DNA of 5,108 nucleotides. Source: UBA647 sp964400545 (GTDB taxonomy: Bacteria > Acidobacteriota > Aminicenantia > UBA2199). The stretch spans positions 1 to 5,108 of the forward strand of contig CAYNUG010000143.1 in NCBI GenBank assembly GCA_964400545.1, in the 5' to 3' direction. The translations under genes were made by a program, and so were the position numbers. Shown piece by piece: positions 1 through 5,108 of the stretch; position 1 is the first letter of the stretch; the number at the start of each line of letters is the position of its first letter. The notes beneath the pieces are model-generated. The model did not search any database. It was not told the DNA's origin and saw nothing but the letters and a program-made list of their open reading frames with translations.

Positions 1-1
1 C

Positions 2-856
2 CTTGATAACCTTATTACAGGCTCAGTTGATAATATCAGTCACCTTATAGAGAATAAAAATTTCAAATTCATCAAATACGATGTTACCGATTACCTCTTT
101 TTTAAAGAAGATATAGACCTGATCCTCCACTTTGCTTGTCCCGCATCTCCTTTAGACTATTTCCAACATCCTATTCATACAATGAAAGTAGATTCTCTCG
201 GAACTCTGAACACACTGGGACTGGCAAGGAATAAAAAAGCCCGATACGTATTCGCCTCCACATCAGAAATATATGGAAGCCCTCTAGTACATCCGCAGAC
301 AGAGATCTATTGGGGGAATGTTAATCCGGTGGGAATCAGATCAGTATATGATGAAGCAAAAAGATTTTCCGAAGCAATGTGTATGGCCTACCACAGAGAA
401 CATGGAATCGACATAAGGATATCAAGGATCTTTAATACTTACGGGACAAGAATGAAGCTCACAGACGGGAGGGTTATCCCCACATTCATTTCCCAGGCAC
501 TTTCCGGAGAAAGCATTACAATATTCGGAGATGGAACACACACAAGAAGCTTCTGTTATGCGGATGATCTTATCAAAGGAATTTATGAACTCTCAATTAA
601 AGAAAATATTGATGGAAATGTTATAAACCTGGGGAATCCGGATGAATTCTCGATCAAATCTTTAGCCGAAAAAATAATATCTCTCACAGAATCTAAATCG
701 GATATTGTTTTTATGGATATTCCTGAAGATGATCCTCCGAAAAGAAAACCGGATATCTCAAAAGCAAAAGAACTATTGGGATTTTCACCGGACGTATCTC
801 TCAATGAGGGACTAAGCCGGATCATACCATGGTTCAGGGAGAAAAATGATGGATAA
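2..856 (+). CDS. UDP-glucuronate decarboxylase (UDP-xylose synthase type), 5'-truncated by window edge
   Basis: Extended SDR enzyme expected to oxidise and decarboxylate UDP-glucuronate to UDP-xylose in the cytoplasm with bound NAD. The frame is open from base 2, before the first in-frame ATG at 182. The residues ahead of that ATG are family-typical (DNLITGS at 2-8, HFACPASP at 43-50, counting from base 2), so 182 is not the start. The visible part is 284 residues. About 30 residues, including the Gly-rich NAD-binding loop, lie outside the window; complete family members are roughly 310-320 residues. Visible catalytic features are STSEIYG (86-92) with the family Glu at 89, the YDEAK motif (Tyr116, Lys120), RIFNTYG (142-148), the TRSF Arg at 182, and DDPPKRKPDI (243-252) near the C-terminus. 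The TSE Glu, the ACPASP segment and the KRKPDI tail favour UXS over dTDP-glucose dehydratase or UDP-glucose epimerase. It overlaps the radical SAM gene by 8-11 bases, so the two are probably co-transcribed. Confidence 0.93.
   Translation, partial: LDNLITGSVDNISHLIENKNFKFIKYDVTDYLFFKEDIDLILHFACPASPLDYFQHPIHTMKVDSLGTLNTLGLARNKKARYVFASTSEIYGSPLVHPQTEIYWGNVNPVGIRSVYDEAKRFSEAMCMAYHREHGIDIRISRIFNTYGTRMKLTDGRVIPTFISQALSGESITIFGDGTHTRSFCYADDLIKGIYELSIKENIDGNVINLGNPDEFSIKSLAEKIISLTESKSDIVFMDIPEDDPPKRKPDISKAKELLGFSPDVSLNEGLSRIIPWFREKNDG
836..841 (+). promoter_or_regulatory. Shine-Dalgarno site for the radical SAM gene
   Basis: AGGGAG lies inside the 3' end of the UXS gene. It is 4 bases before the ATG at 846 and 7 bases before the adjacent ATG at 849. 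The usual 5-9 base spacing favours 849 as the true start, shortening the protein by one Met. Confidence 0.6.
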
Positions 857-1787
857 TTACATTTTCGGACCAGTCCCTTCCAGGAGACTGGGAATATCGC
901 TTGGAATTGATGTTATTCCTTATAAGACCTGCACATTGGACTGCATCTATTGTGAATGCGGTAGAACTACGTTTCACACAACCGAAAGGAGTTCTTTTTT
1001 CCCTCCTGAAGAACTTATTTCAGAATTCAGAAAATTCATCGACAACAAAATTCATCTTGACTATATAACATTTTCAGGATCCGGAGAACCTACTCTTAAT
1101 TCTGACATAGGTTTTTTTATTAATGAAATAAAACAAATTTCAAAGGCTCCGATTGCCGTATTAACCAACGGAACACTTCTGCACCTTCCGGCTGTCCAGG
1201 AAGACCTTATGCACTCCGACCTCATTCTTCCGTCACTTGATGCTGTCTCTGAAGAAGTATTTAAAAAGATCAACAGACCTGCTCCCGGGATAACGTCAGA
1301 GAATATTATTGCTGGATTAAAGAGTCTAAGTAAAAAATATAAAGGTGAGATCTGGCTGGAGATCTTTATTTCAAAAGGCATCAATGATTCGGAATCAGAA
1401 TTAAATAAACTCCGCAATGCAGTAGAGCAGATCAACCCGGACAAGATTCAACTTAATTCGCTGGATCGGCCACCGGCATACAAAGAGGCAGAAACTGCCG
1501 ACAGAGAGCTACTTGAAATGATAGTGGACAAATGGGAAGGATTGCCTGTTGAGATAATAAAAAGAACTGCTACTAGAAAAGAAATATCCTCATTTTCAAA
1601 AGATCTTGAAAGCAGTATCCTGCAAACGATATCAAGGAGACCGCTTACTATTGAAGATCTGATGACCCTTACAGGAAAGAAAAGACTCGAGCTTTTAAAA
1701 TATATTGATGTTCTTGAAAAAGAAAAAATAATCAGATCAGAGATAGTGGACAACAAGATATTCTTCAGAACAGGTCAGAAAAAATAA
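846..1787 (+). CDS. Radical SAM protein, COG0731-like, with C-terminal winged-helix-like region
   Basis: Predicted cytoplasmic 4Fe-4S radical SAM enzyme of 313 residues. The N-terminus carries the family signature FGPVPSRRLG (7-16), then Cys29, Cys33 and Cys36 in CX3CX2C spacing to ligate the cluster, with an extra Cys38 and the common CGRTT follow-on. GSGEPTL (78-84) matches the SAM-binding GGE-type motif, and VLTNGT (105-110) and ILPSLDA (127-133) fit later barrel strands. Residues about 255-312 (ILQTISRRPLTIEDL and after) look like a winged helix, possibly for nucleic acid or partner binding. The domain resembles archaeal TYW1 (wyosine synthesis), but bacterial members of this group have no settled function that I know of, so no substrate is assigned. 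The start is 846 or 849; the Shine-Dalgarno spacing favours 849. It overlaps the UXS gene and lies 45 bases before the methyltransferase gene. No frameshift or missing core residue is seen. Confidence 0.9.
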   Translation: MMDNYIFGPVPSRRLGISLGIDVIPYKTCTLDCIYCECGRTTFHTTERSSFFPPEELISEFRKFIDNKIHLDYITFSGSGEPTLNSDIGFFINEIKQISKAPIAVLTNGTLLHLPAVQEDLMHSDLILPSLDAVSEEVFKKINRPAPGITSENIIAGLKSLSKKYKGEIWLEIFISKGINDSESELNKLRNAVEQINPDKIQLNSLDRPPAYKEAETADRELLEMIVDKWEGLPVEIIKRTATRKEISSFSKDLESSILQTISRRPLTIEDLMTLTGKKRLELLKYIDVLEKEKIIRSEIVDNKIFFRTGQKK

Positions 1788-1817
1788 TGGCATCTTCTTC
1801 CGTATAACCATTATTTG

Positions 1818-1826
1818 TGATATATT
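1818..1826 (+). promoter_or_regulatory. Candidate extended -10 promoter for the four-gene cluster
   Basis: TG at 1818-1819, one base, then TATATT at 1821-1826 match the bacterial extended -10 pattern (TGnTATAAT, one mismatch). The -35 position (about 1798-1803, TTCCGT) is poor, as is usual for extended -10 promoters. The hexamer ends 6 bases before the ATG at 1833, so transcription would start at or next to that ATG. This is read from pattern only; AT-rich gaps produce such matches by chance. Confidence 0.45.
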
Positions 1827-1832
1827 GCACAA

Positions 1833-2720
1833 ATGGAATTCACCAGTCTGAAGAACTGCCCTCTCTGCCGATCAGACAAGATCACCCTTTTCAAAAATGG
1901 AAATATCGATCCTGAGAATATCACTTCTGAAGATTTTAAGGTCACCGATTCCACATATGGATCTGTCTGGAGTCTTTCCAGATGTTCGTCATGTTCATTT
2001 GTCTTCTCAAATCCGAAAATTGATGAAAAAAGCCTGATCGATTTCTATTCAGAACTCGAGGATAATGAGTATACAGATGAGTGGGAAGGAAGAGGGAAAA
2101 ACTTCAAAACTATATTGAGAAGACTCAAGAAGATCCCTGTTTCGGGAAACAGGTTGCTAGATATCGGTGCTGCAAGCGGTATTTTTGTCAAACTTGCTGA
2201 AGAAAACGGATTTGTTGCTGAGGGGATCGAACCATCATCACATCTGGTCAGAGAAGCGAAAAAAAAATTTGGAGTAAATATATTTGAAGGCTCAATTGAA
2301 GATTATAGACCGAGAGAAAAATTTTCCATAATTACAATGCTCGACCTGATTGAACACGTTAATGATCCTGCTGAATTCATGGGAAGAGTCACTCCACTGA
2401 TAAGAAAAGGAGGTCTCCTTATTATTGTAACTCCCGATATCGATAGTATCCCGCCAAAGATATTTCGGAACAGGTGGTGGCATTACAGGACTGCCCACGT
2501 AAACTTTTTTAATATCCGGTCACTCACATATTTACTGGAAAAATTTGGATTCAAAATTGAAAAAAAATACAGATATGCCTGGAATTTTTCCTTCTATTAT
2601 TTACTTTCACGCCTGTTTCCCTCATTGAAGAAAAGAAAAAGTTTACAAAAGATATTGAAAAGATTAAACTTAAAATTACAATTATTTGATTCTTGGGAGA
2701 TATATGCAAGGAAAAGTTAG
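1833..2720 (+). CDS. Class I SAM-dependent methyltransferase with N-terminal zinc ribbon
   Basis: A 295-residue protein with a zinc-ribbon-like start (Cys9/Cys12 in CPLC and Cys51/Cys54 in CSSC) followed by a Rossmann methyltransferase domain. Motif I is LLDIGAASGIF (108-118), the acidic residue that binds the SAM ribose is probably Glu133 in GIEPS, and MLDLIEHV (169-176) with GGLLIIVTPD (193-202) are motifs II and III. The RWWHYRTAHVNFF segment (214-226) and LLEKFGF (234-240) are typical of Methyltransf_23-type enzymes found in sugar and polysaccharide gene sets. The C-terminal 40 residues are strongly basic. The acceptor cannot be told from sequence; a sugar, lipid-linked glycan or quinone-like small molecule are options. 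The ATG at 1833 is needed to include Cys9 and Cys12, but no Shine-Dalgarno site precedes it. Its 3' end overlaps the UbiA-family gene, suggesting translational coupling. It contains runs of nine A (2259-2267) and eight A (2560-2567), both in frame here. Confidence 0.88.
   Translation: MEFTSLKNCPLCRSDKITLFKNGNIDPENITSEDFKVTDSTYGSVWSLSRCSSCSFVFSNPKIDEKSLIDFYSELEDNEYTDEWEGRGKNFKTILRRLKKIPVSGNRLLDIGAASGIFVKLAEENGFVAEGIEPSSHLVREAKKKFGVNIFEGSIEDYRPREKFSIITMLDLIEHVNDPAEFMGRVTPLIRKGGLLIIVTPDIDSIPPKIFRNRWWHYRTAHVNFFNIRSLTYLLEKFGFKIEKKYRYAWNFSFYYLLSRLFPSLKKRKSLQKILKRLNLKLQLFDSWEIYARKS
2695..2699 (+). promoter_or_regulatory. Shine-Dalgarno site deciding the UbiA-family start
   Basis: GGGAG lies 4 bases before the ATG at 2704, inside the 3' end of the methyltransferase gene. 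The upstream in-frame TTG at 2686 has only AT-rich sequence ahead of it, so ATG 2704 is preferred. Confidence 0.6.
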
Positions 2721-3609
2721 GTTTTATTTCGAATCGCTGAGACTTGAGAGATGGCCAAGGAGTCTTGCTATTATTCCTGGATTTGTTGCTTCGGTAATTC
2801 TCAACCCCTCGCTTATACATACTGCACCAATTTTTAAATCCTGTATCTTATTGATAATGGCATTTTTCCTGACTCTTCTCATTTCTACATCTAACTATAT
2901 TATCAATGAGATCACTGATGCACCTTACGATGCCCATCATCCGGCAAAAAAGGACAGACCGCTTGTAAAGAAGATCATAAGTATAAAGATCCTCCTGATA
3001 TTGTGGTTGATCTTTGTGATAATTGTGTTTATTGTCGGAAGTATTTTCTTTAACAAAAATTTTTTGTTAAGCCTCGGAGCACTCCTGATCGCAGGACTCC
3101 TATACAATATTCCCCCTGTCAGAGTTAAAGATATCCCTTTCCTCGACTCTACACTTGAGTCTGCTAACAATCCGATCAGGTTCTTAACGGGATGGTTCGT
3201 CCTTACCAACACATTTCCTCCTGTCAGTCTTCTCATATCCTGGTGGACATTCGGCAATTTTCTTATGGTAGGGAAAAGGGTTGCAGAGAAAAAATTTCTA
3301 TCCCCGGAGGAGTCAGCAGGATACAGACTATCACTTCGCAAATACACGGTAAGAAGTCTGATCTTTTTTATGATACTCAATGCAATTATTTTTATTCTGA
3401 CATTCCTGCTTTTTGCTATCGACTCGAAAATGTATTCTCTAATCATTTCTATTCCGTTTATTATATTCTATCTGGGAATGTTCATGAAAAAATCTGTCCA
3501 AGACAGGGATGGAGCGGAAGAACCTGAAAAACTTTTAAGAGATCCGTATTTTGCTTTGTATACTGTATTTCTGATCTTCATTTTTATACTCGCGTATATT
3601 TTAAAATAA
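2704..3609 (+). CDS. UbiA-family membrane transferase, decaprenyl-phosphate phosphoribosyltransferase-like
   Basis: Integral membrane protein of 301 residues from ATG 2704 (307 from the alternative TTG at 2686). It has about eight or nine hydrophobic segments, for example about 20-36, 45-67, 93-113, 121-135, 160-185, 218-240, 245-262 and 283-300. The first Asp-rich UbiA motif is NEITDAPYD (68-76; Asn68, Asp72, Asp76), followed by HHPAKKDRPL (78-87), typical of the Mg-diphosphate site. The second polar loop is YNIPPVRVKDIPFLD (134-148; Asp143, Asp148). GKRVAEK (190-196) followed by LRKYT (211-215) resembles enzymes that move phosphoribose from PRPP to a polyprenyl phosphate. Known UbiA members otherwise prenylate aromatic or lipid acceptors. 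I infer a polyprenyl-phosphate-handling enzyme; the donor and acceptor are not proven by sequence. It overlaps the methyltransferase gene by 17 bases and lies one base from the MgtC-like gene, so it shares their transcript. Confidence 0.8.
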   Translation: MQGKVRFYFESLRLERWPRSLAIIPGFVASVILNPSLIHTAPIFKSCILLIMAFFLTLLISTSNYIINEITDAPYDAHHPAKKDRPLVKKIISIKILLILWLIFVIIVFIVGSIFFNKNFLLSLGALLIAGLLYNIPPVRVKDIPFLDSTLESANNPIRFLTGWFVLTNTFPPVSLLISWWTFGNFLMVGKRVAEKKFLSPEESAGYRLSLRKYTVRSLIFFMILNAIIFILTFLLFAIDSKMYSLIISIPFIIFYLGMFMKKSVQDRDGAEEPEKLLRDPYFALYTVFLIFIFILAYILK

Positions 3610-3610
3610 A

Positions 3611-4258
3611 ATGGAATTTGAAATTTTCTTAAAAATAATTTTATCTTCACTACTTGGTGGACTTTTTGGTATCAGCCGGGAAATAGCCGGGAGAGGTAGT
3701 GGAATCCGGACAATATTTCTTGTCTCCACGGGAAGTACACTTTTTTCAATACTCGCTCTTGATCTGCCAAAAATATCAAGAAATGCTGATCCGTCAATAA
3801 TGATTGCACTTATCATAGCAGGTGCGGCCCTGATCGGAAGCAGTGCTGTTATAAGATCAGCCACATTCAAAACAGGCCTTTTAACCGGAACCACACTCTG
3901 GGCTTCAGCCGGAATCGGGATCGCAGTCGGCCTTGGAATGTATCTTGAAGCATTTCTGATAACTGTATTAATAATCATGATACTCGGATTGTTCGGATTG
4001 ATAGATATGAAATTCAGGGAAAGATCGAGTCTGAATTCATATACAATAAAAGTAAAGAAAAAGATCTCGGTTCTTTCAGATATAAAGAAATTACTAATGG
4101 AGTGCGGAATAAATAACTATGAATGGAGTTATGAAAAGATAAAGAGCGGATTTGTTTTGGAGTTGACCATTGCAGCCTCGGGAAATAAAGATGACCTGTT
4201 CACAGAGAAGTTGATGGAAATGACTGATATCGAAGAGGTCAGAAGTGACAATATCTAA
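3611..4258 (+). CDS. MgtC/SapB-family membrane protein with ACT-like C-terminal domain, divergent core
   Basis: A 215-residue protein with an N-terminal membrane domain (about 5-132, four or five hydrophobic segments) and a soluble tail (about 141-215) of alternating strand and helix character, like the ACT-type tail of long MgtC proteins. Family marks are GGLFGISRE (16-24), GIRTIFLVSTGSTLFS (31-46), and TGTTLWASAGIGIAVGLGMY (92-111). The usual core segment (DP-x-R-IAAQ then GIGFLGAG) is here DPSIMIAL (60-67) then GAALIGSS (71-78), so the usual Arg, Gln and Phe are missing. MgtC proteins are linked to growth in low magnesium, acid pH and, in pathogens, to ATP synthase control, but many family members have no known role; none can be assigned here. 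It begins one base after the UbiA-family stop with no clear Shine-Dalgarno site and ends in a TAATG overlap with rdgB, so translation is probably coupled on both sides. Confidence 0.82.
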   Translation: MEFEIFLKIILSSLLGGLFGISREIAGRGSGIRTIFLVSTGSTLFSILALDLPKISRNADPSIMIALIIAGAALIGSSAVIRSATFKTGLLTGTTLWASAGIGIAVGLGMYLEAFLITVLIIMILGLFGLIDMKFRERSSLNSYTIKVKKKISVLSDIKKLLMECGINNYEWSYEKIKSGFVLELTIAASGNKDDLFTEKLMEMTDIEEVRSDNI

Positions 4259-4863
4259 TGGTTGACCTGCTTGTCGCAACAACCAATAAAGGAAAGATAC
4301 GGGAGATAAGAACGGTTCTTTCCGGATCAATAGAAGGGTTAAGGTTATTTACTCCTGGAGATTTTGGTATCACAATATCTCCTGATGAGACCGGGGAAAC
4401 TTTCCTCGAGAACAGCATTGAAAAATCGGTATTCTACAGCCAATTGAAAAGAGGAACACTTACGATCGCAGATGATTCCGGATTAATGGTTGACTCACTC
4501 AACGGATCACCGGGGATCAGATCGGCAAGATATTCCGGCGTTAACCCGGATGACAGGAAGAATATTATTAAACTTCTTACTGAATTGAAAAACATACGGA
4601 ACAGAGATGCAGGTTTTATCTCAGTGATCACGCTTTCTAAAGACGGTAAAGTTATAAGGTCATTCAATGGGGAGGTCAGAGGAAAGATCATTGATGATCA
4701 AAGGGGAAATAACGGCTTCGGATATGACCCGATATTCTACTATGAACCTCTTGGGAAAACCTTTGCGGAACTTAGTGAGAGTATGAAGAGCAGGATATCT
4801 CACAGATCAATTGCACTGAATAAACTTAAAAAATATCTTAAAGAGAATCCCGAACTATTCTGA
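4258..4863 (+). CDS. rdgB: XTP/dITP diphosphatase (non-canonical purine NTP pyrophosphatase, RdgB/HAM1 family)
   Basis: Cytoplasmic house-cleaning enzyme that hydrolyses dITP, ITP and XTP to the monophosphate plus pyrophosphate, keeping deaminated purines out of DNA and RNA. At 201 residues it has the normal bacterial length. Visible motifs are TTNKGK (8-13, the SHxxNK-type phosphate-binding start), the acidic region ETGETFLEN (44-52), ADDSGL (71-76) with catalytic and metal-binding Asp72/Asp73, PGIRSARYSG (85-94), GFGYDPIF (153-160), the conserved Lys177 and SHRSIAL (181-187) for base recognition. No key residue is lost. The ATG shares one base with the preceding stop (TAATG) and has no well-placed Shine-Dalgarno site; a purine-rich stretch near 4232-4238 is too far away. 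Re-initiation after the MgtC-like gene is the likely mode. It is the last plus-strand gene of the cluster and is followed by a hairpin terminator candidate. Confidence 0.95.
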   Translation: MVDLLVATTNKGKIREIRTVLSGSIEGLRLFTPGDFGITISPDETGETFLENSIEKSVFYSQLKRGTLTIADDSGLMVDSLNGSPGIRSARYSGVNPDDRKNIIKLLTELKNIRNRDAGFISVITLSKDGKVIRSFNGEVRGKIIDDQRGNNGFGYDPIFYYEPLGKTFAELSESMKSRISHRSIALNKLKKYLKENPELF

Positions 4864-4907
4864 ACAGATTTCTTTTGTTCTCTATCCTTATTACTAAATT
4901 TGAAAAT

Positions 4908-4927
4908 CCCGGAGGACAGAATCCGGA
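4908..4927 (-). terminator. Weak terminator candidate for the minus-strand gene
   Basis: On the minus strand a GC-rich 6-bp stem (CCGGA pairing with TCCGG plus a G-U closing pair, 8-base loop) is followed by A and then TTTT (plus-strand 4903-4906). It lies about 40 bases beyond the formimidoyltransferase stop. The stem and T-run are short, so this is tentative. Confidence 0.3.
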
Positions 4928-4939
4928 GAAGATGCTTTG

Positions 4940-4968
4940 CCATTCAATATAAAAATTGATTGGTTTTT
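4940..4968 (+). terminator. Intrinsic terminator candidate after rdgB
   Basis: CCATTCAAT (4940-4948) pairs with ATTGATTGG (4955-4963) in eight of nine positions, with one T-T mismatch and a 6-base loop, and is followed directly by TTTTT (4964-4968). The stem is AT-rich, so strength is uncertain. It starts 76 bases after the rdgB stop, and its T-run touches the stop codon of the convergent minus-strand gene. Confidence 0.5.
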
Positions 4969-5107
4969 AGAAATGTTCTTTAATACTCTTCTCGAGAATT
5001 CTTGATGATTTAAATTCGGATATCTGCATATAATGGAGGGCTGCATCAATAAATACCTGCTCAGGGATCATCCCGATCATTTCAACATCGGTGATTTTCA
5101 ATGAATA
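4967..5107 (-). CDS. Glutamate formimidoyltransferase, C-terminal fragment (runs off the window)
   Basis: Read on the minus strand from base 5107, 46 codons stay open to a TAA at 4967-4969. The peptide contains KITDVEMIGMIPEQVFIDAA followed by LHYMQ and ends RILEKSIKEHF. The EMIGMIPE-x-x-x-IDAA-x-x-Y part and the final hydrophobic-LEK segment match the end of the formiminotransferase domain of FtcD-type proteins, where E-[IL]-[VI]-G-[LM]-[VI]-P is conserved. That enzyme moves the formimino group from N-formimino-glutamate to tetrahydrofolate in histidine breakdown. The chain stops right after this domain, so no cyclodeaminase domain is fused at the C-terminus. The start and active-site part lie outside the window. 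It faces rdgB tail to tail across 103 bases. The identification rests on a short segment. Confidence 0.72.
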   Translation of the reverse strand, partial: YSLKITDVEMIGMIPEQVFIDAALHYMQISEFKSSRILEKSIKEHF

Positions 5108-5108
5108 T

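Noticed and set aside
182..184. ATG at 182 as the start of the UXS gene
   Set aside because: The same frame is open to base 2 and encodes conserved UXS residues (DNLITG, HFACPASP) before this Met, so the gene begins outside the window.
2937..3446. Long open minus-strand frame of 169 codons opposite the UbiA-family gene
   Set aside because: It lies wholly opposite a recognisable membrane transferase, shows no family motif and is explained by the antisense of hydrophobic codons. The same holds for the minus-strand frames at 1061-1444, 1448-1756 and 3601-3978.
3192..3527. Plus-strand 111-codon frame inside the UbiA-family gene
   Set aside because: It is out of frame with a well-supported gene and has no recognisable motif or convincing ribosome-binding site.
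4862..4880. Hairpin GAACAGA/TTTTGTTC type at the rdgB stop
   Set aside because: Seven weak pairs including a G-U and no T-run after it; the hairpin at 4940-4968 is a better terminator.
4909..4928. CCGGAG direct repeat (4909-4914 and 4923-4928)
   Set aside because: Two six-base copies 14 bases apart are too short to call an operator or repeat; they are better explained as the arms of the small hairpin noted there.
1..5108. A new defence, mobile or CRISPR-type system
   Set aside because: No nuclease, reverse transcriptase, transposase, integrase, toxin-antitoxin pair, terminal inverted repeats or regularly spaced repeats are visible. All genes fall in known families, with novelty limited to details and combinations.

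Overview
The window reads as an ordinary, tightly packed, AT-rich bacterial chromosomal segment. Six genes or gene parts run on the plus strand, and the end of a seventh comes in from the right on the minus strand. The standard genetic code works throughout, purine-rich Shine-Dalgarno sites occur, and the UXS, RdgB, MgtC and UbiA-type proteins have bacterial-style motifs. I cannot name the organism or phylum from the sequence. No tRNA, rRNA, mobile element, CRISPR array or phage gene is visible.

Left part (2-1787). The window opens inside a UDP-glucuronate decarboxylase gene (UDP-xylose synthase type) that has lost about 30 N-terminal codons to the window edge. It overlaps a radical SAM gene of the COG0731-like type, which has a CX3CX2C cluster motif and a C-terminal winged-helix-like part. 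Middle part (1788-4863). After a 45-base gap holding a likely extended -10 promoter come four close-packed genes. They encode a zinc-ribbon class I methyltransferase, a UbiA-family membrane transferase most like decaprenyl-phosphate phosphoribosyltransferases, a divergent MgtC/SapB-family membrane protein with an ACT-like tail, and an XTP/dITP diphosphatase (rdgB type). These four overlap or abut (17-base overlap, 1-base gap, 1-base overlap) and are probably one transcript. Right part (4864-5108). A plus-strand terminator-like hairpin lies between rdgB and a convergent minus-strand gene whose 46 visible codons match the C-terminus of a glutamate formimidoyltransferase.

How they may work together: the first, third and fourth genes would fit surface sugar or glycolipid chemistry (UDP-pentose supply, a methyltransferase of the type common in polysaccharide clusters, and a polyprenyl-phosphate pentose or prenyl transferase). 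This is inference; no glycosyltransferase is visible. RdgB is nucleotide-pool housekeeping and MgtC is an envelope or ion-stress protein, so the cluster may simply be a mixed operon. I found no convincing new defence or mobile system. The best leads are the probably leaderless start at 1833, the degenerate MgtC core motif, and the methyltransferase/UbiA pair.
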